Of a stretch of DNA of 64,000 nucleotides, positions 51,193 through 60,076 are shown in pieces (positions within the stretch are counted from its first letter, which is position 1; every line of letters begins with the position of its first letter). A program made the position numbers and the translations under genes. Under the pieces are notes generated by a model that was given only the letters and a program-made list of their open reading frames with translations, was not told where the DNA came from and made no database searches. The DNA is taken from the NCBI GenBank assembly GCA_900544295.1, contig UQUO01000007.1, forward strand, positions 24,583 to 88,582, read 5' to 3'. This DNA comes from an uncultured Eubacteriales bacterium. Its GTDB lineage: Bacteria > Bacillota > Clostridia > Oscillospirales > Oscillospiraceae.

Positions 51193-52449
51193 ATGAGTGA
51201 ACGCAAGTTTATAATCCCCGAGTACGGTCCCTTTGCCGGCATGCGCGTAGTGTGCTCCGGCTCTCTGGTAGCAATGCCCTTTGCCGCCACCATGCTGGCC
51301 GATTTCGGCGCCGAGGTCATCCAGATAGAACGCCCCGGCGTGGGCGACACGCTCCGAATGCTGGCGCCTTTCGCCGAGGTCAACGGCAAAAAGGTTTCCA
51401 CAGCCTGGGCGCAGAACGCCCGCAACAAGCTGGCCATGGCCCTGGAGCTGAACCTCAAGTTCTACGAGGTAAAGGAGATATTCTACGGTCTCATCAAGGA
51501 AGCCGACATCTTCATGGAGAATATGGTCTGGCTGGAGAAACTGGGCATCTATGACGAGGAGCTGCTGAAGGTGAACCCGAAGCTGGTCATCGTCCACGTC
51601 AGCGGCATGGGCCACAAGGAGTTCGGCGGTATCCCCGGCGTGTGCAACCGCGCGAGCTATGACATGATAGGCCAGGCCTTCTCCGGCTGGCTCTACCTCC
51701 AGGGCGACGCCGACCGCGACCCGGCCATCGCCAAGCCCTATACGAACGACTATGTCTCCGCCTTTGCCACCGTGTTTGCGGCGCTCTCGGGCTATATCTA
51801 CGCCCAAAAGACCGGCAAGGGCCAGGTCATCGACGTCGCGCAGTTCGAGGCCATGGCGCAGTACATGTGCGGAACCTATACGGCCTACACCATGGCCGGC
51901 ATAGTTGGTGAGCGCACCGGCAACTTCAACCCGGCTTTCCAGCCCTATAACCTCTTCAAGAGCAAGGACGGCTTCCTCGTCGCCGTCGGCGCCTTCGGCC
52001 CGGGAGTGTATAACCGCTGCATCCCGGCCATGGGCCTTGATTTGGAGTATTTCAACTACAAGGACTGCTCCTCCGGTCCAGCCGCCGTGGCCTCCGAAAA
52101 GGGCCAGGAGCTGAACGCCAAGGTCATAGAGTGGTGCGCTAACCACGATGCCCAGGAGATAGAGAGTATCATGGAGGCGGCGCGCGTGCCGTGCGCCACC
52201 GTCAATACCGCCAAGTCCGCCTATGAAAACGAGCATTTCCGTTCCCGTGGCGACTGGGTCAAGTACGTGGACCAGACCTGCGGCAGCGAGATCGAGGCCT
52301 TCGGTATCGCCCCGAAGATGAGCGAGACCCCGGGCCAGATCTGGCGCGGCGCCCCCAGCATGGGACAGGATACGGACAACATACTCAAGACCATCCTCGG
52401 CTACGACGAGGCCAAGATAGCCGAGCTGCGCGGCAAAAAACTCATCTGA
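51193..52449 (+). CDS. CaiB-like family III CoA-transferase
   Basis: A 418-residue class III CoA-transferase. It matches CaiB (carnitine/crotonobetaine CoA-transferase) in many places: GPFAGMRVVCSG, ADFGAEVIQIERPGVGDTLR, SYDMIGQAFSG, then APKMSETPGQIWRGAPSMGQDT near the end. The transferred CoA passes through an active-site Asp; the Asp in the GDAD segment is the likely one. ATG 51193 follows GGAGTG; the open frame to 50,803 is read inside etfA. It should move CoA between the substrate and product acids of the acyl-CoA dehydrogenase. No CaiC, CaiD or CaiT follows, so the substrate need not be carnitine. Confidence 0.88.
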   Translation: MSERKFIIPEYGPFAGMRVVCSGSLVAMPFAATMLADFGAEVIQIERPGVGDTLRMLAPFAEVNGKKVSTAWAQNARNKLAMALELNLKFYEVKEIFYGLIKEADIFMENMVWLEKLGIYDEELLKVNPKLVIVHVSGMGHKEFGGIPGVCNRASYDMIGQAFSGWLYLQGDADRDPAIAKPYTNDYVSAFATVFAALSGYIYAQKTGKGQVIDVAQFEAMAQYMCGTYTAYTMAGIVGERTGNFNPAFQPYNLFKSKDGFLVAVGAFGPGVYNRCIPAMGLDLEYFNYKDCSSGPAAVASEKGQELNAKVIEWCANHDAQEIESIMEAARVPCATVNTAKSAYENEHFRSRGDWVKYVDQTCGSEIEAFGIAPKMSETPGQIWRGAPSMGQDTDNILKTILGYDEAKIAELRGKKLI

Positions 52450-52465
52450 GCACCCGAGATATGAC

Positions 52466-52500
52466 AGGGCCCTCCCGGAAAACGGGAAGGCCCTATTTTG
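52466..52500 (+). terminator. Intrinsic terminator after the CaiB-like gene
   Basis: AGGGCCCTCCCG and CGGGAAGGCCCT form an imperfect stem, followed by ATTTTG. Confidence 0.75.
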
Positions 52501-52520
52501 ATTTTAGGTGGAAATTGCTG

Positions 52521-52549
52521 TTGCCAAAGCGGCGCGCGCGTGATATCGT
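52521..52549 (+). promoter_or_regulatory. Possible promoter of the IclR gene
   Basis: TTGCCA (52521-52526), 17 bp, TATCGT (52544-52549), 60 bp before the start codon. Confidence 0.5.
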
Positions 52550-52608
52550 TAATAGGCAGATAATCAATCTTGGGTGCGCATTTCGTTGAGATTCGCAGGG
52601 GAGAATGT

Positions 52609-53367
52609 ATGGATGACGACAAAATCAAGGTAAAAAGCCTGAAGAAAGCGCTTGAAATATTGAACTGTTTCGAGGAAAAGCAGCCCCTTGGCGTGACGGA
52701 GCTGAGCGAGCGCATGGGACTTTATAAGAGCAATGTACACAACATTCTCAGCACCTTTGAGGCCATGGGCTATGTCGAAAAGGACAAAGATACCGGGAAA
52801 TACTACCTGGGCATGGGCGTCATACGCCTGGCACGCTCGGTGGAGGACAGGTTCAGCTTCCACGTCGTGGCCCGCCCGCTCATGCAGCAACTCGCGGATA
52901 GGACAAATGAGACGGTGTATATAACCGTCCCCATGGGACGCTGTGTGTACTACCTGGACGCGGCGTATCCCGGTACCTCAAGTACACTCTTCGTTGGCAG
53001 CATACGCTATGCCACGGGCTATATGCACGCCACGAGCAGCGGAAAGGCCATGTTGGCAAGCATGCCGGAGGAGGCGCTGAAAGAGTACTTGCGTCACCCG
53101 TTGGAGAAGAGCACGTACATGACTATAACGGAGCCGGAACAGCTGGCCGCCGAAATAGAAGAAGTTCGCCGCCGTGGTTACGCAACTGACAACATGGAAA
53201 TGGACGTGGGAATTAATTGCGTCGGCGTCGCGATTCGCGACAGGAAGGGCGACGTCGTAGGAGCTCTGAGCGTGTCGGGACCCTCGCCACGTTTTTATGA
53301 GGAGCGCGTGCACCAGATAGCAGACATGCTCAAAGCCACTGTCAGAGAAATTGAGTGTAAAATTTAA
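52609..53367 (+). CDS. IclR-family regulator
   Basis: A 252-residue protein. The N-terminal winged helix reads VKSLKKALEILNCFEEKQPLGVTELSERMGLYKSNVHNILSTFEAMGYVEKD; the C-terminal GAF-like effector domain shows GYMHATSSGKAMLASMPEEAL and VGINCVGVAIRDRKGDVVGALSVSGP. IclR proteins sense organic acids from catabolic pathways. ATG 52609 follows GGGGAG. It sits between the acyl-CoA dehydrogenase unit and the 2-oxoacid oxidoreductase unit and may control either or both; repeats that could bind it lie just downstream (53,421-53,540). Confidence 0.9.
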   Translation: MDDDKIKVKSLKKALEILNCFEEKQPLGVTELSERMGLYKSNVHNILSTFEAMGYVEKDKDTGKYYLGMGVIRLARSVEDRFSFHVVARPLMQQLADRTNETVYITVPMGRCVYYLDAAYPGTSSTLFVGSIRYATGYMHATSSGKAMLASMPEEALKEYLRHPLEKSTYMTITEPEQLAAEIEEVRRRGYATDNMEMDVGINCVGVAIRDRKGDVVGALSVSGPSPRFYEERVHQIADMLKATVREIECKI

Positions 53368-53401
53368 CAATAAAATCTTTCGAAAACCGGCGTTTTTTGT
53401 C

Positions 53402-53540
53402 TTGACTGATGAAGATGCCGGTTTTGTAATAGCAATATAAAGAACGGTGTTTTGTAATACAGAATTTTAATCGTCCCGCCAAAAACGGCTGGGACGAAAA
53501 AATGTACTGCGTTAAAGAACGAAGTTCTGTAATTACGAAT
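53402..53540 (+). promoter_or_regulatory. Promoter and repeats ahead of the 2-oxoacid oxidoreductase operon
   Basis: TTGACT (53402-53407), 17 bp, TGTAAT (53425-53430) is a likely promoter. GTTTTGTAAT starts at 53421 (overlapping the -10) and again at 53449, and a more symmetric version, TTCTGTAATTACGAA, is at 53525-53539. These look like regulator sites, possibly for IclR. The stem CGTCCCGCC/GGCTGGGACG (53472-53496) followed by AAAAAA lies between them and may attenuate or end transcription from the first promoter. Confidence 0.5.
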
Positions 53541-53566
53541 TCTTGGGACAGGAGGAACGATGGACT

Positions 53567-53766
53567 ATGGGCAAGGTCAAACTGAACACCAAAAAGTGCA
53601 AGGGCTGCTTCCTATGTGTCAGCGTTTGCCGGTCAAGGCGCTGGCGCCCTCGGGCGAGCTCGGTGAGAAGGGCTACGAAGTTGTAAAGGCCGACGAAGAG
53701 AAGTGCATCGGATGCGGAATGTGCTACAGGATGTGTCCGGACTGCGTGATCGAAATAACTGACTGA
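53567..53766 (+). pseudogene. korD: Ferredoxin (4Fe-4S) subunit of 2-oxoacid oxidoreductase, frameshifted
   Basis: From ATG 53567 the frame reads MGKVKLNTKKCKGCFLCVSVC, the first half of a 2x[4Fe-4S] ferredoxin. It is then out of phase: the continuation PVKALAPSGELGEKGYEVV...CIGCGMCYRMCP is in another frame. Adding one C near 53,629-53,632 (so that TGC CCG follows) makes a normal ferredoxin subunit of about 66 residues with CxxCxxCxxxCP twice. A start at ATG 53560 in the second frame would lose the first cluster. The other three subunits are intact, so either this is a sequencing error or the complex uses a damaged or different ferredoxin. Confidence 0.8.
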
Positions 53767-53784
53767 GGAGGGAAGGTGAAGAAA

Positions 53785-54840
53785 ATGAGCAAGGTGCTAA
53801 TGAAGGGCAACGAGGCCTTCGCCGAGTCCTGCATCAGGGCCGGATGTCGGTTTTTCAGCGGCTACCCCATAACCCCGCAGACTGAGATACTCGAATACAT
53901 GTCCTGGCGCATGGAAGAGGTAGGCGGCGCGTTCATCCAGACGGAATCTGAGCTTGCGGGCGTGAATATGGCCTTCGGCGCGGCCAGCGCTGGCGCGAGG
54001 GCTCTGACGACCTCCGCCGGCCCCGGCTTCTCGCTGAAGCAGGAGGGCATCTCCTATCTGTGCGGCAGCGACGTGCCGGCGGTCATCGCCGACGTCATGC
54101 GTATAGGCTCCGCCCAGGGCGACATCTTCCAGGGCCAGGGCGACTACTGGCAGCTCACCCGCGGCGGCGGCCACGGCGATTACAGGACCATCGTCCTCGC
54201 CCCCGCCTCCGTTCAGGAGAACGCCGACCTCGCATATCTGGCCTTCGACCTCGCTGAAAAGTACCGTCACCCGGTAATAATAGGCTCCGACGCCGCAATA
54301 GGCCAGATGGCCGAGCCTGTCGAGCTGCACGAGATGCGTGAGCACAACATCGACGAGTTTGACTGGGCCGTTCACGGTCGCCGCAAGGGCGAAAAGCAGC
54401 GCGTCATTACCAACGTCTATTACCAGATGGGCGCGGACAACTACATGACCTACCTGCGTGAGAAGTACGCGCAGATAGAGGCCAACGAGCAGCGCTGGGA
54501 GAGCGTCTGCACAGAGGACGCGGAAATAGTCCTGGTGGCCTATGGCATCAGTTCCCGCGTCAGCAAGGAGGCCGTGAAGGTCGCGCGGCGGCGCGGCATG
54601 AAGCTCGGCCTCATCCGGCCCATAACCCTCTGGCCGTTCCCGAAGAAGGCCTTCGACGCTCTGGGCGAGCAGGTCAAGGGCTTCCTCTGCGTCGAGATGA
54701 GCATACTCGGCCAGATGCGTGACGACGTTGTGCTGGCCTGCGGCAACCGCCGCCCTGTTGAGGACTACGGCGAGTTCGCCAACGTCCCCTCCGTGGACGT
54801 TATCCTTGAAATGGCCGGCGAAATGCTCAAGAAGTATTGA
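53785..54840 (+). CDS. korA: 2-oxoacid:ferredoxin oxidoreductase alpha subunit (KorA/VorB type)
   Basis: A 351-residue pyrimidine-domain subunit. It opens MKGNEAFAESCIRAGCRFFSGYPITPQTEI, then shows ESELAGVNMAFGAASAGARALTTSAGPGFSL, a signature of the family. With KorB it binds thiamine diphosphate and decarboxylates a 2-oxoacid to acyl-CoA, reducing ferredoxin. ATG 53785 is preferred to GTG 53776 because the family N terminus begins near MSKVLMKGNEA. Four-subunit (D, A, B, C) order fits 2-oxoglutarate or branched/aromatic 2-oxoacid enzymes rather than one-chain pyruvate oxidoreductase; specificity is not readable. Confidence 0.92.
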   Translation: MSKVLMKGNEAFAESCIRAGCRFFSGYPITPQTEILEYMSWRMEEVGGAFIQTESELAGVNMAFGAASAGARALTTSAGPGFSLKQEGISYLCGSDVPAVIADVMRIGSAQGDIFQGQGDYWQLTRGGGHGDYRTIVLAPASVQENADLAYLAFDLAEKYRHPVIIGSDAAIGQMAEPVELHEMREHNIDEFDWAVHGRRKGEKQRVITNVYYQMGADNYMTYLREKYAQIEANEQRWESVCTEDAEIVLVAYGISSRVSKEAVKVARRRGMKLGLIRPITLWPFPKKAFDALGEQVKGFLCVEMSILGQMRDDVVLACGNRRPVEDYGEFANVPSVDVILEMAGEMLKKY

Positions 54841-54854
54841 GGGAGGGATGCAGC

Positions 54855-55595
54855 ATGAAACTGAAGGCGCCAAGCACAATATTTGCAGACAGCACCGCGG
54901 GCTGGTGCCCGGGCTGCGGACACGGCATAATCGTGCGTCTGCTGGCCGAAGCGGTGGAGTCGCTCGGCATCGAGGAGAGGCTCGTCCTCGTCGTTGACGT
55001 GGCCTGCGGCTCGCTGGCCGTCAACTGCATAGAGTTCAACAACATCGGCACCGCCCACGGGCGGCCCATCATCACGGCGGCCGGCGTGAAGCGCGCCCGC
55101 CCGGACGAGATAGTGGTGGCCCATGCTGGCGACGGCTCGGCCTACAGCATAGGCACCGAGAGCACCATCCATTGCGCCCTGCGCAATGAGAACATACTGG
55201 CCCTCGTCGTAAATAACGGCGTGTTCGGCATGACCGGCGGCCAGATGTCGCCCGAGTCCCTGCCGGGGCAGAAGACGACCTCGTCCCCCAAGGGCAGGGA
55301 TATTCAGAAAAACGGCCGCCCCTTCGACGTTGTAAAGACCCTGGGCCAGTACGACATAGCGTATCTTGCCAGAGGCTCCGTGGACAGCCCGAAGGAGGTC
55401 ATGCGCACTGGGGCGATGATAAAGAAGGCCCTGCAAAAGCAGATGAACGGCGAGGGCTTCTGCCTGGTCGAAGTGCTCAGCCCCTGTCCCACCAACTGGG
55501 GCCTCGACCCGGTGGGCGCGATGAAGCACATCCGCGAGAAGATGGTCGAGTATTATCCCCTTGGTGAGTTCATTGATAAAGGAGGCAACGGCTGA
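54855..55595 (+). CDS. korB: 2-oxoacid:ferredoxin oxidoreductase beta subunit (thiamine diphosphate)
   Basis: A 246-residue protein. GWCPGCGHGI (cysteines for the proximal 4Fe-4S cluster) opens it, and VVAHAGDGSAYSIGTESTIHCALRNENILALVVNNGVFGMTGGQ is the thiamine-diphosphate motif (GDG...NN). ATG 54855 follows GGGAGGG. It carries the cofactor where the 2-oxoacid is decarboxylated. Its stop overlaps the next start (TGATG). Confidence 0.93.
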   Translation: MKLKAPSTIFADSTAGWCPGCGHGIIVRLLAEAVESLGIEERLVLVVDVACGSLAVNCIEFNNIGTAHGRPIITAAGVKRARPDEIVVAHAGDGSAYSIGTESTIHCALRNENILALVVNNGVFGMTGGQMSPESLPGQKTTSSPKGRDIQKNGRPFDVVKTLGQYDIAYLARGSVDSPKEVMRTGAMIKKALQKQMNGEGFCLVEVLSPCPTNWGLDPVGAMKHIREKMVEYYPLGEFIDKGGNG

Positions 55596-56146
55596 TGGTT
55601 GAGATAATTTGCTCGGGCTTCGGCGGCCAGGGCGTGCTCGTAGCGGGCACGATAATAGCGGACGCGGGCATGGAGCAGGGGAAGAACGTGACCTGGTATC
55701 CCTCTTACGGCTCCGAGATGCGCGGCGGCACCGCCAACTGCAACGTCAAGATAAGCGACGAGGAGATAGCGAGCCCCTACTGCGACCAGCTGGACATCCT
55801 CTTCACGCTCAACGACGCGGCGATCGACAAGTTTGAGAGCCAGCTGCGCCCCGGCGGGCTGCTGTTGGTCAACAGCGACCTCGCCCGTCCCGACAGAGTG
55901 TACCGCGACGACATCGTTGTCGTCAAGGTCCCGGCCAACGAGACGGCCGCGGAGATAGGCAACACGCGCGGCACGAATATTGTCATGCTCGGCGCGATGT
56001 CCGAGGCCTCGCCCTACTTTGATAAGGATTACATGCGCGGGGCGATAGACCACTATTTTGCCAAGAAGGGTAAAGTCAACGCGAAGAACGCCGTCTGCTT
56101 TGACCGCGGCGCGGAGATAGCCGCGGAGCAGCTCAAGAAGGGCTGA
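55595..56146 (+). CDS. korC: 2-oxoacid:ferredoxin oxidoreductase gamma subunit
   Basis: A 183-residue gamma subunit: CSGFGGQGVLVAGTIIADAGM at the N terminus, then TWYPSYGSEMRGGTANCNVKIS, the standard pattern. This domain binds CoA and completes the A-B-C catalytic core. It overlaps korB by one base, so the operon is tightly coupled. A GC-rich hairpin (CCCCACGCGCCG/GGCGCGTGGGG, about 56,160-56,197) follows in the gap before the symporter. Confidence 0.93.
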   Translation: MVEIICSGFGGQGVLVAGTIIADAGMEQGKNVTWYPSYGSEMRGGTANCNVKISDEEIASPYCDQLDILFTLNDAAIDKFESQLRPGGLLLVNSDLARPDRVYRDDIVVVKVPANETAAEIGNTRGTNIVMLGAMSEASPYFDKDYMRGAIDHYFAKKGKVNAKNAVCFDRGAEIAAEQLKKG

Positions 56147-56251
56147 CAAGGCGCGGCGGCCCCACGCGCCGCCTGTGGAGGGACACGGCGCGTGGGGTAT
56201 GGATATGGGAAATAAGGATTTAGGCAAACGACAACAGTGGGAGGAGAAGTA

Positions 56252-57709
56252 ATGGGACAAATATGTCTTGTTGACATCGTCATAATAGTTGTCTACTTTG
56301 CCATCATGGCCATTTTGGGAGTAGTGGCATGGAAACGCAACAAGACCAGCGAGGACTATTTCGTGGCGGGCAAATCTCTCGGCACCTTTTCGCTCGCAGC
56401 GATGTGGCTGTCCTCCTGGATAGGCGGTGCGTCCATCGTGGGCACGTCCACGAACGGATACGACTACGGCGTTTCGGGAGTTTGGTACGTCGGCATACTG
56501 GGCATAGGCACATTCATTTTCGGCATGACCTTCTCCAAGCTGACAAAGCGCCTCGGGGAGAGGCTGCACGATATCACATATCCGGCGCTAATTTCGAGCA
56601 GATACGACAACCGCGCCGGAGCCGTTGTCATCGTGTGCTGTTTTCTGGCCAATATCGGCTTTCTCTCAAGCCAGCTCGTCGCGATGGGCAGCATGCTCAG
56701 CACGATAACCGGCTGGGAGACCTCGACCTGCTTTATAATCAGCACTGCCATCACGATAGCATATTCCGCTATCGGCGGCCTCTTGGCGATAACCTACACC
56801 ACCTGGGTGCAGTTCATACTCATAATCATTGGCACGGTGATTCTCGGAGTTCCGCTCTCCGCGCACGCCATCGGCGGCTTCAACGAGGTGGCAACGCTGC
56901 CTGCGGAATGGTTTGACATAGGCAGATACGGCTGGCCGACCATAATCGCGCTGGCTGTGAGCTCGATATTCTCGTTTTATACCAGCATGGACAGCTATAC
57001 GCGCTGCTTTGCGGCCAAGAGCGCCAAGGTCGCCCGGAACGGCGCCCTCTGGGCGGCGCTGGGCGTGCTGTTCATAGCCTTCGGCGCGACTTACATGGGC
57101 ATGGCGGCCCGCGTGCTGATGCCGGAGCTCCCGGCCGGCAGCTCTGCTTACGCCGCAATGGTCGTGTCGTATTTCCCGAAGGGCATATCCGGGCTTGTGC
57201 TCGTCGGTGTGTTTGCAGCTATAATGTCCACGGGCGTCGTGTGCATCAACTGCTGTGCGGCCAACATCAGCGTGGACGTCTACAAGGCCCGCATAAACCC
57301 CAAGGCCCCCGACAGGCGCGTGAAGCTCCTCGGCATGGTAAGCTCTCTCGCCGTTGGCGTAGTGGGCGCGCTGCTGGCCTGGTGGAAATATGACATTGTG
57401 GACCTGCTTCTGCTTGCTTTCACCTTCCAGGCCTCCTCGCTGTTTTTCCCGACGGTGCTGGGCATGTTCTGGAAGAAGCCGACTGCGAAGGCGGCCTACG
57501 TCAGCATGGTAGTCTCGCTGGTGGTTGTGCTTGTCTGGCTCATAGGCGACGGCATGGGTTGGGGCGCGATATTCGCCGTCGATGCGCTCTGGCCGGGCCT
57601 TGCCTCTTCGGGCATAGTGTTCGTGCTCATGACCCTGTATGGCAAGCCGACAGCGCTGGATGTGGAGCGCGCGGAAAACTTCTGCGCACACTCAGCGGAA
57701 GACGTTTGA
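56252..57709 (+). CDS. Sodium:solute symporter family (SSS) transporter
   Basis: A 485-residue protein with about 13 hydrophobic helices. ATG 56252 follows GGGAGGAG. Signatures of the family include TSEDYFVAGKSLG in the first loop, SSWIGGASIVGTSTNGYDYG (Na+-binding region in helix 1-2) and FGATYMGMAARVLMPELP. SSS transporters bring in sugars, amino acids or organic acids such as proline, pantothenate or short acids with Na+. Between the oxidoreductase operon and the hydroxyacid dehydrogenase it is the likely importer of the pathway substrate. Confidence 0.88.
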   Translation: MGQICLVDIVIIVVYFAIMAILGVVAWKRNKTSEDYFVAGKSLGTFSLAAMWLSSWIGGASIVGTSTNGYDYGVSGVWYVGILGIGTFIFGMTFSKLTKRLGERLHDITYPALISSRYDNRAGAVVIVCCFLANIGFLSSQLVAMGSMLSTITGWETSTCFIISTAITIAYSAIGGLLAITYTTWVQFILIIIGTVILGVPLSAHAIGGFNEVATLPAEWFDIGRYGWPTIIALAVSSIFSFYTSMDSYTRCFAAKSAKVARNGALWAALGVLFIAFGATYMGMAARVLMPELPAGSSAYAAMVVSYFPKGISGLVLVGVFAAIMSTGVVCINCCAANISVDVYKARINPKAPDRRVKLLGMVSSLAVGVVGALLAWWKYDIVDLLLLAFTFQASSLFFPTVLGMFWKKPTAKAAYVSMVVSLVVVLVWLIGDGMGWGAIFAVDALWPGLASSGIVFVLMTLYGKPTALDVERAENFCAHSAEDV

Positions 57710-57764
57710 AAACCCGTACTAAAGGCGCCGAGCGCCGCAATTATATCAAAAGGAGATGCAGTAC

Positions 57765-58754
57765 ATGAAAATCGTACTTACCGAAGTCCCGTTCACAAAG
57801 GACCGCGACATGCACGTCGAGCGCGAAATATGCCCCGAGGGCTCCGAGCTCGTAGTCGCCGTATACGACGAGCACAGCGACAATAACGACGCCTTTTATG
57901 AGGCCATAGCCGACGCTGACGTCATAGTGAACAGCTACGTCTACTTCGGCAAGAAGGAGATAGACGCCCTCAAGAAGTGCAAGGTAATATCCTTCCAGTC
58001 CACGGGCTACAACGAAGTTGACCTTGAGTACGCCGAGGAGAAGGGCGTGGCGGTCGTCTCCATCCTGGATTACTGCACGCAGGAGACGGCGGAGAACGCC
58101 TTTGCCATGATGCTCTGCCTCCAGAGGGCCATCCGCATCTACGACCGCAGCGTCCAGGTGGACAAGGAGTGGAACTACCTTGCCGCCCAGCACCTGCAGA
58201 GGATAGAGGGCCAGACCATGGGCATCGTCGGCCTGGGCCGCATAGGGCAGTCCGTGGCGCGCAAGGCGCACGGCTTCGACATGCGCGTCATCGCCTACGA
58301 CCCCTTCCTGCCGCCGGAGATAGCTGAGGGCATAGGCGTGCAGCTCGTGGACCTCGACACCCTGCTGGCCGAGTCGGACGTTGTCTCCATCCACATGAAC
58401 CTCACCAAGGACAACTACCACATGTTCAACAAGGAAGTCTTCAAAAAGATGAAGAAGCGTCCTATAATCATCAACGAGGGCCGCGGCCCCATGATCTGCG
58501 AAGAGGACCTGCTCTGGGCGCTCAACGAGGGCCTGGTGCGCGCAGCCGGCCTCGATATGCTTGAGTCCGAGAACCCGGACCTCTCGGAGTGCAAGCTGCT
58601 GGGCCGTGACGATGTGCTGCTCATGCCTCACTGCGGATATTTCTCGGATACCTCGGATTACCTCGTTTCCAAGCTGTCCATGGAAAACGGAATAAACTAT
58701 TTTAACGGCGACTACGACAAGGTCAAGGTCCTCCGCAACAACGTCAAGCACTGA
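57765..58754 (+). CDS. D-2-hydroxyacid dehydrogenase (NAD-dependent)
   Basis: A 329-residue enzyme. The Rossmann loop GLGRIGQ is near residue 155, followed by VIAYDPF where the Asp favours NAD over NADP. The catalytic trio is Arg in IINEGRG (near 240), Glu in LDMLESE (near 265) and His in MPHCGY (near 288). It interconverts a 2-oxoacid and a D-2-hydroxyacid. ATG 57765 is nine bases after AAAAGGAG begins to space properly; the ATG at 57756 is too close. It is followed by a HadA/FldA-like CoA-transferase, the same partner as in 2-hydroxyacid pathways of Clostridia. Confidence 0.9.
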   Translation: MKIVLTEVPFTKDRDMHVEREICPEGSELVVAVYDEHSDNNDAFYEAIADADVIVNSYVYFGKKEIDALKKCKVISFQSTGYNEVDLEYAEEKGVAVVSILDYCTQETAENAFAMMLCLQRAIRIYDRSVQVDKEWNYLAAQHLQRIEGQTMGIVGLGRIGQSVARKAHGFDMRVIAYDPFLPPEIAEGIGVQLVDLDTLLAESDVVSIHMNLTKDNYHMFNKEVFKKMKKRPIIINEGRGPMICEEDLLWALNEGLVRAAGLDMLESENPDLSECKLLGRDDVLLMPHCGYFSDTSDYLVSKLSMENGINYFNGDYDKVKVLRNNVKH

Positions 58755-58819
58755 GCTGCAAGCCGGGGGGGCCGCAAGGCCCCCGCGGAAGTCCACACGA
58801 GCGATAAGGAGCATGAACC

Positions 58820-60046
58820 ATGAACACTGATAAGATGCTGCCCCTTGAAGGCATAAAGGTCGTGGAGCTGGCGACAGTTGTCGCGGCGCCTACAGCCGGC
58901 CGGATGCTCTGCGCCTACGGCGCCGAGGTCATAAAGGTCGAGAACCTCATAGGCGACGACCTGCGGCGTGCCGGGGAGTTCGAGCGCGTGGTCTGCGAGG
59001 ACTACAAAAACCCCATTTTCACCATACAGAACAGCGGCAAGAAGCTGGTGGCCCTGAACCTCAAGAGCGAGGAGGGCAAGCGCGCCATGCTGAAGCTGCT
59101 GGAGGACGCGGACGTGTTCCTTTCAAACGTGCGCGCCGCCTCGCTCGCGCGGCTGGGGCTGGATTACGAGACGCTGAGCGCGGCCTACCCGGGCCTCATC
59201 TACGCCCACTTCTCCGGCTTCGGGCCGAAGGGACCCTCAGCGGCGGACCCGGGCTTCGACAGCACGGCATTCTGGCTGCGCTCCGGGCCCATGGCCGATT
59301 GGCAGGTGCCGGGCTCATTCCCCTTCAATCCGACCTATGCCTTTGGCGACATGGCGACGAGCTCCGTGCTCTTTTCCGGCATACTCATGGCTCTCATGGG
59401 CCGGGAGCGGACGGGGAAGGGTACGCTTGTGAACACCTCGCTCTTCGCCAGCGGCATCTGGTGCAACTCCGTGGGTGTCGTCTCGCACCAGCCGCAGTTC
59501 GGCGGCAAGCGCGACCTTGACCCTCTGCGCCCTGCGGACCCCCTGAGCCAGTTCTACAGGTGTGCAGACGGCAAGTGGATAGGCGTTTTTGACAACGACT
59601 ACAAGCGTGAGCGGGAGAAATTTGCCAAGCTCTTCGACCTGCCGGAGCTCGTCGAGGACCCGCGCTGTGCCTCCCTTGAAGAGCTTGCGCGCACGGACGC
59701 CGTGGTCGAGATAGTGGAAAAGATAAACAAGCTCTTCCTCACGCGCACCAGTGCGGAGTGGAGGGCCTACCTCACGGAGAACAGCGTTTCCTGCGAGGTA
59801 ATGCATTGCATACGTGATGTCAGCACCGATGAACAGGCCCTCGCCAACGGCTACGTGGAGGAGCTGGAGTTTGCCGACGGCCTGAAGGTCATGATGCCCT
59901 GCCCGCCGGTGCATTTCTCCGAGTACGGGCGCAGGCCCTACGCCCCCTGCGGCGCGATAGGGGAGGATACCGCCGAGGTCCTGGGGGGACTTGGCTATTC
60001 GGAGGCGGACATTGCCCAGATGAGAGAGAGCGGCGCCGCAAAGTAG
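58820..60046 (+). CDS. HadA/FldA-like family III CoA-transferase
   Basis: A 408-residue class III transferase. VVELATVVAAPTAGRMLCAYGAEVIKVE is the family N terminus; DPGFDSTAFWLRSG carries the Asp in the place of the catalytic Asp of FldA/HadA, the enzymes that move CoA to phenyllactate or 2-hydroxyisocaproate. It is unlike the CaiB-type gene at 51,193, so the locus has two transferases for different steps. In the classical pathway a 2-hydroxyacyl-CoA dehydratase (HadBC/FldBC) would follow; none is in this window. ATG 58820 follows AAGGAG. Confidence 0.88.
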   Translation: MNTDKMLPLEGIKVVELATVVAAPTAGRMLCAYGAEVIKVENLIGDDLRRAGEFERVVCEDYKNPIFTIQNSGKKLVALNLKSEEGKRAMLKLLEDADVFLSNVRAASLARLGLDYETLSAAYPGLIYAHFSGFGPKGPSAADPGFDSTAFWLRSGPMADWQVPGSFPFNPTYAFGDMATSSVLFSGILMALMGRERTGKGTLVNTSLFASGIWCNSVGVVSHQPQFGGKRDLDPLRPADPLSQFYRCADGKWIGVFDNDYKREREKFAKLFDLPELVEDPRCASLEELARTDAVVEIVEKINKLFLTRTSAEWRAYLTENSVSCEVMHCIRDVSTDEQALANGYVEELEFADGLKVMMPCPPVHFSEYGRRPYAPCGAIGEDTAEVLGGLGYSEADIAQMRESGAAK

Positions 60047-60076
60047 GCGCAAATTCATTTGAAAGAGAGGCAGACA

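Noticed and set aside
51193-52449. Carnitine operon assignment for the acyl-CoA dehydrogenase/Etf/CaiB-like unit
   Set aside because: The transferase resembles CaiB, but the dehydrogenase is closer to butyryl-CoA dehydrogenase, and CaiC, CaiD and CaiT are absent, so a carnitine substrate is not supported.
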